From Devosia yakushimensis (GTDB lineage Bacteria; Pseudomonadota; Alphaproteobacteria; Rhizobiales; Devosiaceae): DNA of 64,000 nt. The notes under the pieces are model-generated. The model did no database searches, had not been told where the DNA came from, and saw only the letters and a list, made by a program, of their open reading frames with translations. Positions 34,712-41,958 of this stretch are shown one piece after another. The DNA lies in assembly GCF_030159855.1 (NCBI RefSeq), contig NZ_BSNG01000004.1, forward strand, positions 62,001 through 126,000, written 5' to 3'. The position numbers and the translations under genes are program-made. Position 1 is the stretch's first letter, and the number at the start of each line of letters is the position of its first letter.

Positions 34712-35716
34712 ATGTCCCACACCCGTTTCGACGTCCTCACCATCGGCAATGCGATTGTCGACATCATCGCGCCGGTGGAAACAGGATTCATCGAGCGTGA
34801 GGGCATGAGCGAGGGCATCATGCACCTGATCGATACCGACCGGGCCGAAGAGCTCTACGGCAAGATGCCGCTGACCCGGCAGCAGATTTCCGGTGGCTCG
34901 GCCGCCAATACCGCCGCCGGGGTCGCCTCGCTGGGGGGCCGCGCCGCCTTTGTCGGCAAGGTCGCCGATGATCCGCTGGGCGATGTGTTCGAAAGCGATC
35001 TCGATGCCATCGGCGTGCATTATGCCACCAGCCGCCTCAAGAACGGCGCCTTGACCGCCCGCTCGATGATCTTCCTGTCCGAGGATGGCGAGCGGACCAT
35101 GAATACCTATCTGGGCGCCTGCCACCAGCTGACCGAAGCCGATATCCGCCCCGACGAGATTGGCGGCGCTTCCATCACCTATATGGAAGGCTTCCTCTGG
35201 GATCCGGTCGAGGCCAAGAAGGCCTTTATCCTGGCTGCCCATTATGCCCACAAGAATGAGCGCGCGGCCGCCTTCACGCTGTCGGACCCGTTCTGCGTCG
35301 ATCGCTATCGCGCCGAATTCCTCGACCTGATTCGCAGCAAGACCATCGACTACGTGTTTGCCAATGTGCATGAGCTGAAATCGCTCTATCAGACCGATGA
35401 TCTGGGGGAGGCCGTGCGCGAAATCGCCAAGGATGCCGAACTTGCCGCCATCACCATGGGCGCCGATGGCGCCATGGCGGTCTATAATGGCGAAATCACC
35501 TCGGTTCCGGCCTTTCCGGTCGACAGGGTCGTGGACGCCACCGGCGCAGGCGATCTCTTCGCCTCAGGGTTCCTGCTCGGCATGGCCCGTGGCCAGACCA
35601 TGGAATCGGCGCTCAAGACCGGGTGCCTGGCGGCCTCCGAAGTCATCAGCCATATCGGCGCGCGGCCGCAGGTGGAACTGACCGAATTGGCGGAAAGGCA
35701 TGGGCTGGCGGGGTAA
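34712..35716 (+). CDS. PfkB-family sugar or nucleoside kinase (adenosine-kinase-like)
   Basis: The protein has 334 residues. The PfkB glycine-rich N-terminal site is SGGSAANTAAGVASLGG near residue 60. The C-terminal catalytic motif is VDATGAGDLFASGFLLGMA, with the catalytic Asp. The middle ends ITMGADGAMAVYNG. Overall length and pattern resemble the alphaproteobacterial adenosine kinase group, but ribokinase-type substrates are not excluded. It is preceded by a 95-bp gap after tetR and followed by an inverted-repeat element. Confidence 0.85.
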   Translation: MSHTRFDVLTIGNAIVDIIAPVETGFIEREGMSEGIMHLIDTDRAEELYGKMPLTRQQISGGSAANTAAGVASLGGRAAFVGKVADDPLGDVFESDLDAIGVHYATSRLKNGALTARSMIFLSEDGERTMNTYLGACHQLTEADIRPDEIGGASITYMEGFLWDPVEAKKAFILAAHYAHKNERAAAFTLSDPFCVDRYRAEFLDLIRSKTIDYVFANVHELKSLYQTDDLGEAVREIAKDAELAAITMGADGAMAVYNGEITSVPAFPVDRVVDATGAGDLFASGFLLGMARGQTMESALKTGCLAASEVISHIGARPQVELTELAERHGLAG

Positions 35717-35730
35717 GTCCCTCTTTTTTC

Positions 35731-35877
35731 CCTTCTCCCCTTGAGGGAGAAGGTGCCCACAGGGCGGATGAGGGGTTTCTTTCTTCTGCGCTTCTGGCAT
35801 GGGCGAGCGCAGAACCCCTCACCCTGTCATTTCTGCTGAACGCAGAAATGCCGTCCCTCTCCCTCAAGGGGAGAGGG
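35731..35877. repeat. Nested hairpin repeat element
   Basis: Outer arms at 35731-35753 and 35855-35877 match at 21 of 23 bases. Inside are a GAGGGGTT/AACCCCTC pair, a TTCTGCGCT/AGCGCAGAA pair, and a perfect ATTTCTGC-TGAAC-GCAGAAAT hairpin. It lies between the convergent kinase and isomerase genes and may terminate both. Confidence 0.75.
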
Positions 35878-35887
35878 GAAGAAAGAA

Positions 35888-36658
35888 CTATCGCCCCAAT
35901 GCCGCCCGCGTCTCGTCAAGCGCCACGGCAGTCTTGCCTGTCGGCTTGAACTCCAGCCCCACATAGCCGCCATAGCCATTGGCCGCGAGCCAATCGAGGC
36001 TTTCCCGCAAGGGCAAATCGCCCGTTCCGGGCTGGTTGCGGCCCGGATGATCGGCGACATGGATATGGGCAATGCGATCCACCCGCCCCGCCAGCACCTC
36101 TTGCGGCACTTCGCCCATCACCATGGAATGGTAGAGATCGTAAAGCAGCGCGATTTCCGGGCGGTTGACCGCCTCGACGATATCGAGGCCCTCAGCCGTC
36201 GAGTGCAAAAAGTAGCCGGCGTGATCGACCAGGATATTGAGCGGTTCCAGCGCCAGCCGCACCCCTGATCCCTTGAGCACATCGGCCGAGCGCGTCATGG
36301 CCTCGGCCAGCGCCTCATGCTGGCTTTCCCGCGACACGCCTGACAGCAGCGGCCCGGCCTGGGCGATCATCACCTTGGTCCCCAGCCGCTGCGCCACGGC
36401 CAGGCTTTGCGCCAGCCCGTCGAGAAAACGATTGTGATCGCTCGTCCGCGTCAATTCGGCAAAAGGTTCGGCAACGATCCCCGCCAGCGCCAAGCCGGTC
36501 TGGCCCAACCCGTCCTCGATGGCATTGAGGTCCTTGTTGGACCAGAGCCAGAATTCAACCGCAGCCATGCCGGCCGCCTTGGCGAGACGAATGCGCTGCG
36601 CCACATCGGCCGTTTCCGGCACGAAGAGCATGTCGATACAGGCAGAATATCCCCTCAT
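35888..36658 (-). CDS. Hydroxypyruvate-isomerase-like TIM-barrel protein
   Basis: The 256-residue protein fits the AP-endonuclease-2 barrel superfamily, subgroup Hyi. The N-terminus has MLFVPETADVAQRIRLAKAAGMAAVEFW. The catalytic/metal pattern EPLNILVDHAGYFLHST with LLYDLYHSMVMGEVP and HIHVADHPGRNQPGTGDL is present. It is likely an isomerase of hydroxypyruvate or a related keto-sugar; the substrate is unproved. The ATG overlaps the pyrF stop by four bases, a coupling that is not a known functional link. Confidence 0.82.
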   Translation of the reverse strand: MRGYSACIDMLFVPETADVAQRIRLAKAAGMAAVEFWLWSNKDLNAIEDGLGQTGLALAGIVAEPFAELTRTSDHNRFLDGLAQSLAVAQRLGTKVMIAQAGPLLSGVSRESQHEALAEAMTRSADVLKGSGVRLALEPLNILVDHAGYFLHSTAEGLDIVEAVNRPEIALLYDLYHSMVMGEVPQEVLAGRVDRIAHIHVADHPGRNQPGTGDLPLRESLDWLAANGYGGYVGLEFKPTGKTAVALDETRAALGR

Positions 36659-37353
36659 GCCAACCGCGTGCCGCTGTTCATTTCGTTGAGGATCGCTTCG
36701 GCGGCCGCCTTGGGATCGGGCGCCGCAATGATCGGCCGTCCCACCACCAGGTGCGTTGCGCCCAATGCCAGGGCCTCGGCCGGCGCCATCACCCGCTTTT
36801 GGTCGCCAAAAGCCGAGCCGGCCGGCCGAATGCCGGGGGTGACGATGAACATTTTGTGCCCGATGATGGTGCGCACCATCTCGGCTTCATGGGGGGACGT
36901 CACCACCCCGCCGATGCCGGCATCGCGCGCCTGCTGCGCCCGCAGGGCCACCAGCCCTGCCGCGTCGCGCGCATAGCCAGCTTCCTTGACGTCTTCATCG
37001 TCCATCGAGGTGAGGACAGTGACGCCCAGCACGCAGAGATCGGAGCCCTCGGCAGCCTTGGCGGCGGCACGTATCGCCTTGGGATAGGCATGGACCGTCA
37101 GCATGGTCGCGCCGGTCTCGGCGATGGCGGCCACGCCCTTTTCCACCGTATTGTCGATATCGAGAAGCTTCAGATCGAAAAACACCTTCTTGCCGGCCCT
37201 GAGCAGGTCCCGGCCCAGGCCATAGCCGTCGGCGCCGTAAAAGCACTGGTAGCCGATCTTGTAGAAATCGACGCTGTCGCCCAGCAGCGAGACGATTTCC
37301 TCGGCGCGCGCGCGTGACGAAACGTCGAGGCCCACGATCAACTGGCCACTCAT
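36655..37353 (-). CDS. pyrF: Orotidine-5'-phosphate decarboxylase
   Basis: PyrF (232 residues) makes UMP from OMP. The catalytic array is VFFDLKLLDIDNTV, with Asp-Lys-Asp in order. MLTVHAYPK and the C-terminal VTPGIRPAG and LVVGRPII loops, which bind phosphate, are present. The ATG at 37353 follows GAGGGAAAG; an upstream frame of 20 codons has no conservation. The stop overlaps the hyi-like gene start. Confidence 0.95.
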   Translation of the reverse strand: MSGQLIVGLDVSSRARAEEIVSLLGDSVDFYKIGYQCFYGADGYGLGRDLLRAGKKVFFDLKLLDIDNTVEKGVAAIAETGATMLTVHAYPKAIRAAAKAAEGSDLCVLGVTVLTSMDDEDVKEAGYARDAAGLVALRAQQARDAGIGGVVTSPHEAEMVRTIIGHKMFIVTPGIRPAGSAFGDQKRVMAPAEALALGATHLVVGRPIIAAPDPKAAAEAILNEMNSGTRLA

Positions 37354-37416
37354 GGTCTTTCCCTCCGATGTCGCTATTATTGCCGCGTTAAAGCAAAAAG
37401 GGCTGCGCCGCAAGCC

Positions 37417-38025
37417 TCAGCCCCGGTGCCAGTCCGCCGCGATATCCTCGATCCGGGTCCATTCGCTGTGCAATTGCCGGCGGGCAAAGTCGAACACAAA
37501 GCCATTGCCGCCCCCGGTTCCACCCGTCCGGCCTTGGTCTTCCGCCCGGTCTATGGACCGCCCCCCGACATGGCATTTGAGCAGCGAACCCACCGCGCCA
37601 TGGCCGCAAAAGATGACAATCGCATCCTGCGATACCCCTGCCAGCGCCACACGCACTGCGTCCACAATGCGCGCCTGCGCATCCACCGCCCGCTCCCAGC
37701 CGTCGACGCTGGTTTCCGGTTCGGCAAAGAACCGGTCGGCCGTGGCCTCGAAAAGTTCGGGCGGCAGGAAGCCCGTGGCACTACGATCATTCTCGCCCAT
37801 CATGTGATCGCTGACGATCGGGCCGCCCGCCACCGCGGCGATGATCTCGGCCAGCTCCACCGCCTTGCGTTCGCTGCTCGAGAAAATCGTCGCGCCCCGC
37901 GGCACCGCGCTGCTGGCGGCAAAGTCTTCGGCGCGCCGCCGCCCTTCGGCGGACAATCCCCAGAGTGGCACCGGCACATTGGGGTCCATGGCAACCTGCG
38001 GATGGGTGAGATAAAGCGCCCGCAT
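37417..38025 (-). CDS. Histidine-phosphatase-fold protein with altered RHG motif
   Basis: The protein has 202 residues and the histidine phosphatase fold. The usual RHG motif at the phospho-acceptor is replaced by THP in ALYLTHPQVAMD, keeping the histidine but changing the flanking arginine and glycine. A second arginine region is SSSERKAVELAEI, the acidic residue is in MGENDRSATGF, and the second histidine is in VIFCGHGAVGSLL. I recall relatives with the same THP change. Activity is uncertain. The gap from the flavin reductase gene upstream is 2 bp, so they are probably co-transcribed. Confidence 0.78.
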   Translation of the reverse strand: MRALYLTHPQVAMDPNVPVPLWGLSAEGRRRAEDFAASSAVPRGATIFSSSERKAVELAEIIAAVAGGPIVSDHMMGENDRSATGFLPPELFEATADRFFAEPETSVDGWERAVDAQARIVDAVRVALAGVSQDAIVIFCGHGAVGSLLKCHVGGRSIDRAEDQGRTGGTGGGNGFVFDFARRQLHSEWTRIEDIAADWHRG

Positions 38026-38027
38026 GC

Positions 38028-38576
38028 CTATCGCCCCCGCGAAAAATGCGTCAGCTCTTCAATCAGCTGTTCGACCTTGCGGATGATTGCCGGCTCGACC
38101 GGCGCCCCTGCCTCGTCGAACGCCTCGCTGGCCGGCCCGATGCCCAGGAGCGTCGGCACCACCAGGGCGCCCACCTTGGTCAGCGATTCGCGCAAGTGGC
38201 TGAGGGCCCAGATAGTGCCGTATTTGCCCGAGCTGACCCCACCAATGCCGAAGATTGCGTGCCGGAACGGGCTGGGCCGCTGGCGGCTGACCCAGGCCAG
38301 GGTGTTGACCATCAGCGGGGATACCCCGCCATTATATTCGGGGCTGGCGATGAAGACGATGTCATGGCTGCGCCAGAGCTCGGCCAGCCGCACGGCGGCC
38401 TCGGGCACATTGTCGGGCTCCAGGTCCTCGTTGAAGATGGGCATGTCGAAATCGCCGAGGTCGAGGGCGGTGACGGCAATGCCGGCTGCCTCCAGCTTCT
38501 GCCCGACATGGGCCTGCAGCATGCGATTATACGATCCCGTGCGGATAGAGCCGGAAAGGGTGAGAGCGGTCGGCAT
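38028..38576 (-). CDS. NAD(P)H-dependent FMN reductase-like flavoprotein
   Basis: The protein has 182 residues with a flavodoxin-like fold. The FMN phosphate loop is LSGSIRTGSYNRML near residue 7, and the isoalloxazine contact is ASPEYNGGVSPLMVNTLAW. GGVSSGKYGTIWAL is a further FMN contact. Such enzymes reduce flavins, quinones or chromate; the substrate is unknown. It is followed at once by the phosphatase-fold gene. Confidence 0.88.
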   Translation of the reverse strand: MPTALTLSGSIRTGSYNRMLQAHVGQKLEAAGIAVTALDLGDFDMPIFNEDLEPDNVPEAAVRLAELWRSHDIVFIASPEYNGGVSPLMVNTLAWVSRQRPSPFRHAIFGIGGVSSGKYGTIWALSHLRESLTKVGALVVPTLLGIGPASEAFDEAGAPVEPAIIRKVEQLIEELTHFSRGR

Positions 38577-38670
38577 GGGTGGGGAAAATCCTCTTCGAAC
38601 AAAGGAACTTTGCCCGGCCCTCCCCGCTTCGGCAAGAGCCGGCTTGACGCGTTGCCCCGCTTCGATTTAA

Positions 38671-38688
38671 CTTAAGCAAATGCTTTAG
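38671..38688. promoter_or_regulatory. ArsR-type operator candidate upstream of VOC gene
   Basis: CTTAAGCAAATGCTTTAG is an imperfect palindrome (7 of 8 arm pairs around AA) about 23 bp before the VOC start. Its AAGCA-AA-TGCTT core resembles operators of ArsR/SmtB repressors. No ArsR gene is adjacent. Confidence 0.4.
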
Positions 38689-38711
38689 TGAAAGCGTGAG
38701 GAGATCGCATC

Positions 38712-39116
38712 ATGGCCACCAATATCTTCGTCAACCTGCCCGTCGCCGATCTGGAGGCGTCCAAGGCCTTTTTCGGCAAGCTTGGCTTTACCTTCAATCC
38801 CCAGTTCACCGACGAGACCGCGGCGGCCATGGTGATCGACGAGAATATTTTCTCGATGCTGCTGACGCATGAAAAATTCAGGCAATTCACGCCCAAGGCG
38901 ATCGCCGATGCCAAGGTGGTGAGCGAGGTGCTGATCGCCATTTCCCGCGACAGCCGGGAAGCGGTTGCCGAACTTTTCGACAAGGCCATCGCCGCCGGCG
39001 GTAGCGAAGTGCGGCCCGGCGACGACTATGGCTTCATGGTCTCGAAGGCCTTTGCCGACCTCGATGGCCATATCTGGGAAGTGATGTGGATGGACCCGAA
39101 TTATGTGCAGGAGTGA
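38712..39116 (+). CDS. VOC-family protein (extradiol-dioxygenase-like)
   Basis: The protein is 134 residues and a VOC fold. It has FVNLPVADLEASKAFFGKLGF near the start and the C-terminal motif FADLDGHIWEVMWMDP. It resembles glyoxalase and bleomycin-resistance-like proteins of the VP, PhnB-related group; substrate unknown. GTGAGGAG just upstream gives a strong ribosome site. It stands alone between a flavin-reductase gene and dnaJ. Confidence 0.85.
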   Translation: MATNIFVNLPVADLEASKAFFGKLGFTFNPQFTDETAAAMVIDENIFSMLLTHEKFRQFTPKAIADAKVVSEVLIAISRDSREAVAELFDKAIAAGGSEVRPGDDYGFMVSKAFADLDGHIWEVMWMDPNYVQE

Positions 39117-39162
39117 GGGCTAGAGCGGTCGAGCACTTTCTCTGCCCCGCCTCACCCACCGC

Positions 39163-39361
39163 GCCTCCCTCGGGCTTGACCCGAGGGCCATTCTCAGCCC
39201 GACACAAGCGACGAAAGGTCCTCGGGTCAAGCCCGAGGAAAGCGACTGTGGGAGACGAATACACAGCTCTCCCCAACCACGATGCCGGGATGGCATTCGG
39301 TATGGATTCCGGCCGGAGCCTGTCCTCGGGCGCGAAGCGTCCCGGGGGCCGGAATGACACC
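39163..39361. repeat. Inverted-repeat cluster downstream of VOC gene
   Basis: CCCTCGGGCTTGACCCGAGGG and its partial inverse complement at about 39216-39236 form one hairpin set. GGATTCCGGCC (39304) and GGCCGGAATGACACC (39347) form another of the type seen in the his array. No gene is visible here. Confidence 0.55.
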
Positions 39362-39378
39362 TTGGGTAAAACGGAAGC

Positions 39379-40512
39379 TTAGGCCTCAAACATCTTCTTG
39401 AGTTTGTCGAAGAAGCCACCCGAGGTCGGGCTGTTTTCTTCCGTCTCGAGCCGCGCAAATTCCTCGAGCAGTTCGCGCTGCCGCCGGCTCAGGGCCTGGG
39501 GCGTCTCGATATCGAGCTGCACATAGAGATCGCCGACATCCTTGCTGCGCAGCACGGGCATGCCCTTGCCCTTGAGGCGCACGCGCTGGCCCGGCTGGGT
39601 GCCGGCGGCGACCTTCACCTTGGCGCGGGTGGCGTCGAGCGTGGGCACTTCGAATTCCCCGCCCAGGGCCGCCGTGGTCATGGCAATGGGAATGCGGGCA
39701 TAAAGATCGGCGCCGTCACGCTGGAACAGCTCATGCGGCTTGATCGAAATGAAGATGTAGAGATCGCCGGGCGGGCCGCCGCGCAGGCCGGCTTCGCCCT
39801 CATTGGCGAGGCGAATGCGGGTGCCGTCTTCGATGCCCTTGGGAATATCGACGCTGAGCTTGCGGTTTTCCTGGCGCCGGCCCTGGCCACCGCAATCGGT
39901 GCAGGGCTGGTCCATCATCTGGCCGCGCCCCTGGCAGACCGGGCAGGTCCGCTCGATGGTGAAAAAGCCCTGGGCCGCGCGCACCTTGCCATGGCCATTG
40001 CATTGCCGGCAGGTATGGGTGCCGGTGCCCGGCTTGGCGCCCGACCCATCGCAGGTGGTGCAGCCGACCAGGGTGGGCACATCGATTTCGACCGTGCGGC
40101 CGGCAAAGCTCTCTTCGAGGCTGATTTCGAGATTATAGCGCAGGTCGGCCCCGCGGAGCTTGGCCGCGCCACCTCCCCCGCTACGGCGGCCGCCACCCAT
40201 GAAGTCGCCGAAAATGTCCTCGAAGATATCGGACATGGAGGAATTGAAGTCGCTGCCGAAACCGCCAGGGCCCCGTCCGCCGCCATTTTCAAAGGCGGCA
40301 TGGCCGAACCGGTCATAGGCGGCGCGCTTCTGGCCATCCTTGAGCGTATCGTAGGCTTCGTTGATTTCCTTGAACTTGGCCTCGGCCTCGGCATTGCCGG
40401 GATTGCGGTCGGGGTGGTGCTGCATGGCGAGCTTGCGATAGGCGCTTTTCAGCGCTGCATCGTCGGCGCCCTTGGCCACGCCAAGCACCTCGTAGAAATC
40501 CCGTTTGGCCAA
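39379..40512 (-). CDS. dnaJ: Co-chaperone DnaJ
   Basis: DnaJ (377 residues) stimulates the DnaK ATPase and delivers clients. The J domain (about 1-70) has the key HPD in MQHHPDRNPG. A glycine-rich linker follows, with FGDFMGGGRRSGGGG. The zinc domain has four CxxCxGxG repeats: CTTCDGSG, CRQCNGHG, CPVCQGRG and CTDCGGQG. The C-terminal substrate domain is complete. The usual dnaK-dnaJ pair is separated here by a pseudo-hydrolase gene and a 192-bp gap. Confidence 0.96.
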   Translation of the reverse strand: MAKRDFYEVLGVAKGADDAALKSAYRKLAMQHHPDRNPGNAEAEAKFKEINEAYDTLKDGQKRAAYDRFGHAAFENGGGRGPGGFGSDFNSSMSDIFEDIFGDFMGGGRRSGGGGAAKLRGADLRYNLEISLEESFAGRTVEIDVPTLVGCTTCDGSGAKPGTGTHTCRQCNGHGKVRAAQGFFTIERTCPVCQGRGQMMDQPCTDCGGQGRRQENRKLSVDIPKGIEDGTRIRLANEGEAGLRGGPPGDLYIFISIKPHELFQRDGADLYARIPIAMTTAALGGEFEVPTLDATRAKVKVAAGTQPGQRVRLKGKGMPVLRSKDVGDLYVQLDIETPQALSRRQRELLEEFARLETEENSPTSGGFFDKLKKMFEA

Positions 40513-40639
40513 GAAACAACTCCGAATGCATTTTGGGGGCGCTTACGCCCCTGATCAAACCAGCCCCACGTCAAGCCCCTAGATGGCAATCAACCCCGCT
40601 CCCCGCAAGGGGCTGGGGGTTGCATAACGGGCAAAACCT

Positions 40640-40668
40640 GTGCCGCCGCTCTTAGCAAGCGACGGCAC
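40640..40668. repeat. Hairpin upstream of dnaJ
   Basis: GTGCCGCCGCT and AGCGACGGCAC form an 11-bp stem with one mismatch and a 7-base loop, between the hydrolase-like gene and dnaJ. No T run follows on the minus strand. It might be an attenuator or an RNA thermometer, but it has no recognisable ROSE features. Confidence 0.4.
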
Positions 40669-40704
40669 CGGGTTCAACATTGCTGATTCGAAGGTGCAAG
40701 CGGA

Positions 40705-41772
40705 TTAGCCGCGCCGGTCGGACATAAAGGCCTTGCTCAGCGCATCGGCGGCGTCGCCCTGGGCGAACAGCGCCTTGGTGACCAGCACGCCCAGCCCGAA
40801 AAAGCCCTGCGTCACCCCGTCATAGACCCAGCAATTGACCGGGACATTGGCGGCCTCGAGCGCTTCGGCCAGCGCTTCGCCCTCCGAGCGCAGCGGATCG
40901 ATGCCGGCCAGCACGATGGTGGCGGGAGCAACGCCGCGCCAATCGTCGCGCGCGACAAGATCGATGCGCTTGTCCGTGATGGCCTCGGCATCTTCGAACA
41001 GATGCCGGAAGCGCCAGCGCATGGCGGCCAGCCCGATCGGGCGGACCCGCAAGGTGGCGCCATAGGACGCGGTGGCGAGATCGCTGCCGGCAATGGGGTG
41101 GATCAGCACCTGATGCACGGGCTGGGTCACGCGCTCCTTGCGCGCGCGCAGCGCCACATTGGCTGCCAGATTGGCGCCTGCATCCTCGCCGGCAATCGCC
41201 AGCCGGCGAGGATCCCCGCCCAACTCGCGCGCCTTGGCCACCAGCCATTTCCACGCCGCCCAGGCATCCTCATGGGCGGCCGGGAATTTGTGCTCGGGCG
41301 CCAGCCTATAGGCTACCGAGATCACCATGGCGCCGGTGCGCCGCGCCAGGGCCCGGGCCGAGGCGTCATGGCTATCGAGATCGCCGGTGACAAAGCCGCC
41401 ACCGTGGAAATAGAGGATCATCGGATTGAGCCGGCTGAGCAGGCCCAGCGGCCGGTAAAGCCGGCCGGGCAATGCGCTGTCCTCGCCGGTTTCGATGTCG
41501 ATATTCTCGGCAGTGACGCCATCATCGGCAGGTTCGCGGGTCTGCAGCGCCAGGATGCCCGCAATGGCATCGGCGGCCTTGGGCTGGCGCCGCGCCGCGC
41601 TGGGCGTCGATTGCTCCAGTGGCCGCGCGCCCAGTTCGGCCAGGGCGTCGAGCACATGCTTCATATCGGTATCGAGCCGGCTCATCGGATCGCCGCCGAT
41701 CAATTCGGCAAGGCGTCCGATCGTATCCATATTGGCTGCCGGCTCCGGAAGGTTCGCGCTGGAATCGGTCAT
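40705..41772 (-). CDS. Alpha/beta-hydrolase-fold protein lacking catalytic Ser and His (pseudo-enzyme)
   Basis: The protein has 355 residues and the hormone-sensitive-lipase fold. The oxyanion HGGGF motif is intact (residues 123-127) and the acidic residue is kept in AGIDPLRSEG (D292). But the nucleophile elbow reads GEDAG (residues 195-199), with Asp where Ser should be, and the catalytic His motif reads DGVTQGFFG, with Gln at 322. Two of three triad residues are thus lost while the fold stays. It may bind small molecules or help in protein contacts. It lies between dnaK and dnaJ, which suggests a chaperone link. Confidence 0.85.
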   Translation of the reverse strand: MTDSSANLPEPAANMDTIGRLAELIGGDPMSRLDTDMKHVLDALAELGARPLEQSTPSAARRQPKAADAIAGILALQTREPADDGVTAENIDIETGEDSALPGRLYRPLGLLSRLNPMILYFHGGGFVTGDLDSHDASARALARRTGAMVISVAYRLAPEHKFPAAHEDAWAAWKWLVAKARELGGDPRRLAIAGEDAGANLAANVALRARKERVTQPVHQVLIHPIAGSDLATASYGATLRVRPIGLAAMRWRFRHLFEDAEAITDKRIDLVARDDWRGVAPATIVLAGIDPLRSEGEALAEALEAANVPVNCWVYDGVTQGFFGLGVLVTKALFAQGDAADALSKAFMSDRRG

Positions 41773-41856
41773 GAGGCCACCTCGTTCTTGGCAAGCCTCT
41801 GTTTGATCCCCCTATTCGGCCGGGATTTAGGCCCAATCGTGCTGTTTTTGCGGCGG

Positions 41857-41872
41857 TGATTCACGTGAAACG
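41857..41872. other. parS-like site 9, GANTC variant, dnaK-hydrolase gap
   Basis: TGATTCACGTGAAACG has the exact core and GATTC on the left. It lies in the 186-bp gap between dnaK and the hydrolase-like gene. Confidence 0.7.
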
Positions 41873-41903
41873 GCGGGCTGGCATCGGCGCAACACCAGCC
41901 CAA

Positions 41904-41936
41904 AACAAAAAGGGCCCGGCTTGCGCCGGACCCCTT
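41904..41936 (-). terminator. Rho-independent terminator of dnaK
   Basis: Read on the minus strand, GGGTCCGGC-GCAA-GCCGGGCCC is followed by TTTTTGTTTT. The stem has one G-T pair. It lies 23 bp after dnaK and would limit read-through to the hydrolase-like gene and dnaJ. Confidence 0.88.
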
Positions 41937-41958
41937 CTGCAAAAATTCAAAACCGGGC

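Noticed and set aside
39733..40554. A 273-codon frame antisense to dnaJ
   Set aside because: Same cause; dnaJ on the other strand has all the expected motifs.
40640..40668. A ROSE-type RNA thermometer upstream of dnaJ
   Set aside because: The hairpin is GC-rich and lacks the U(U/C)GCU anti-ribosome-site feature of ROSE elements.
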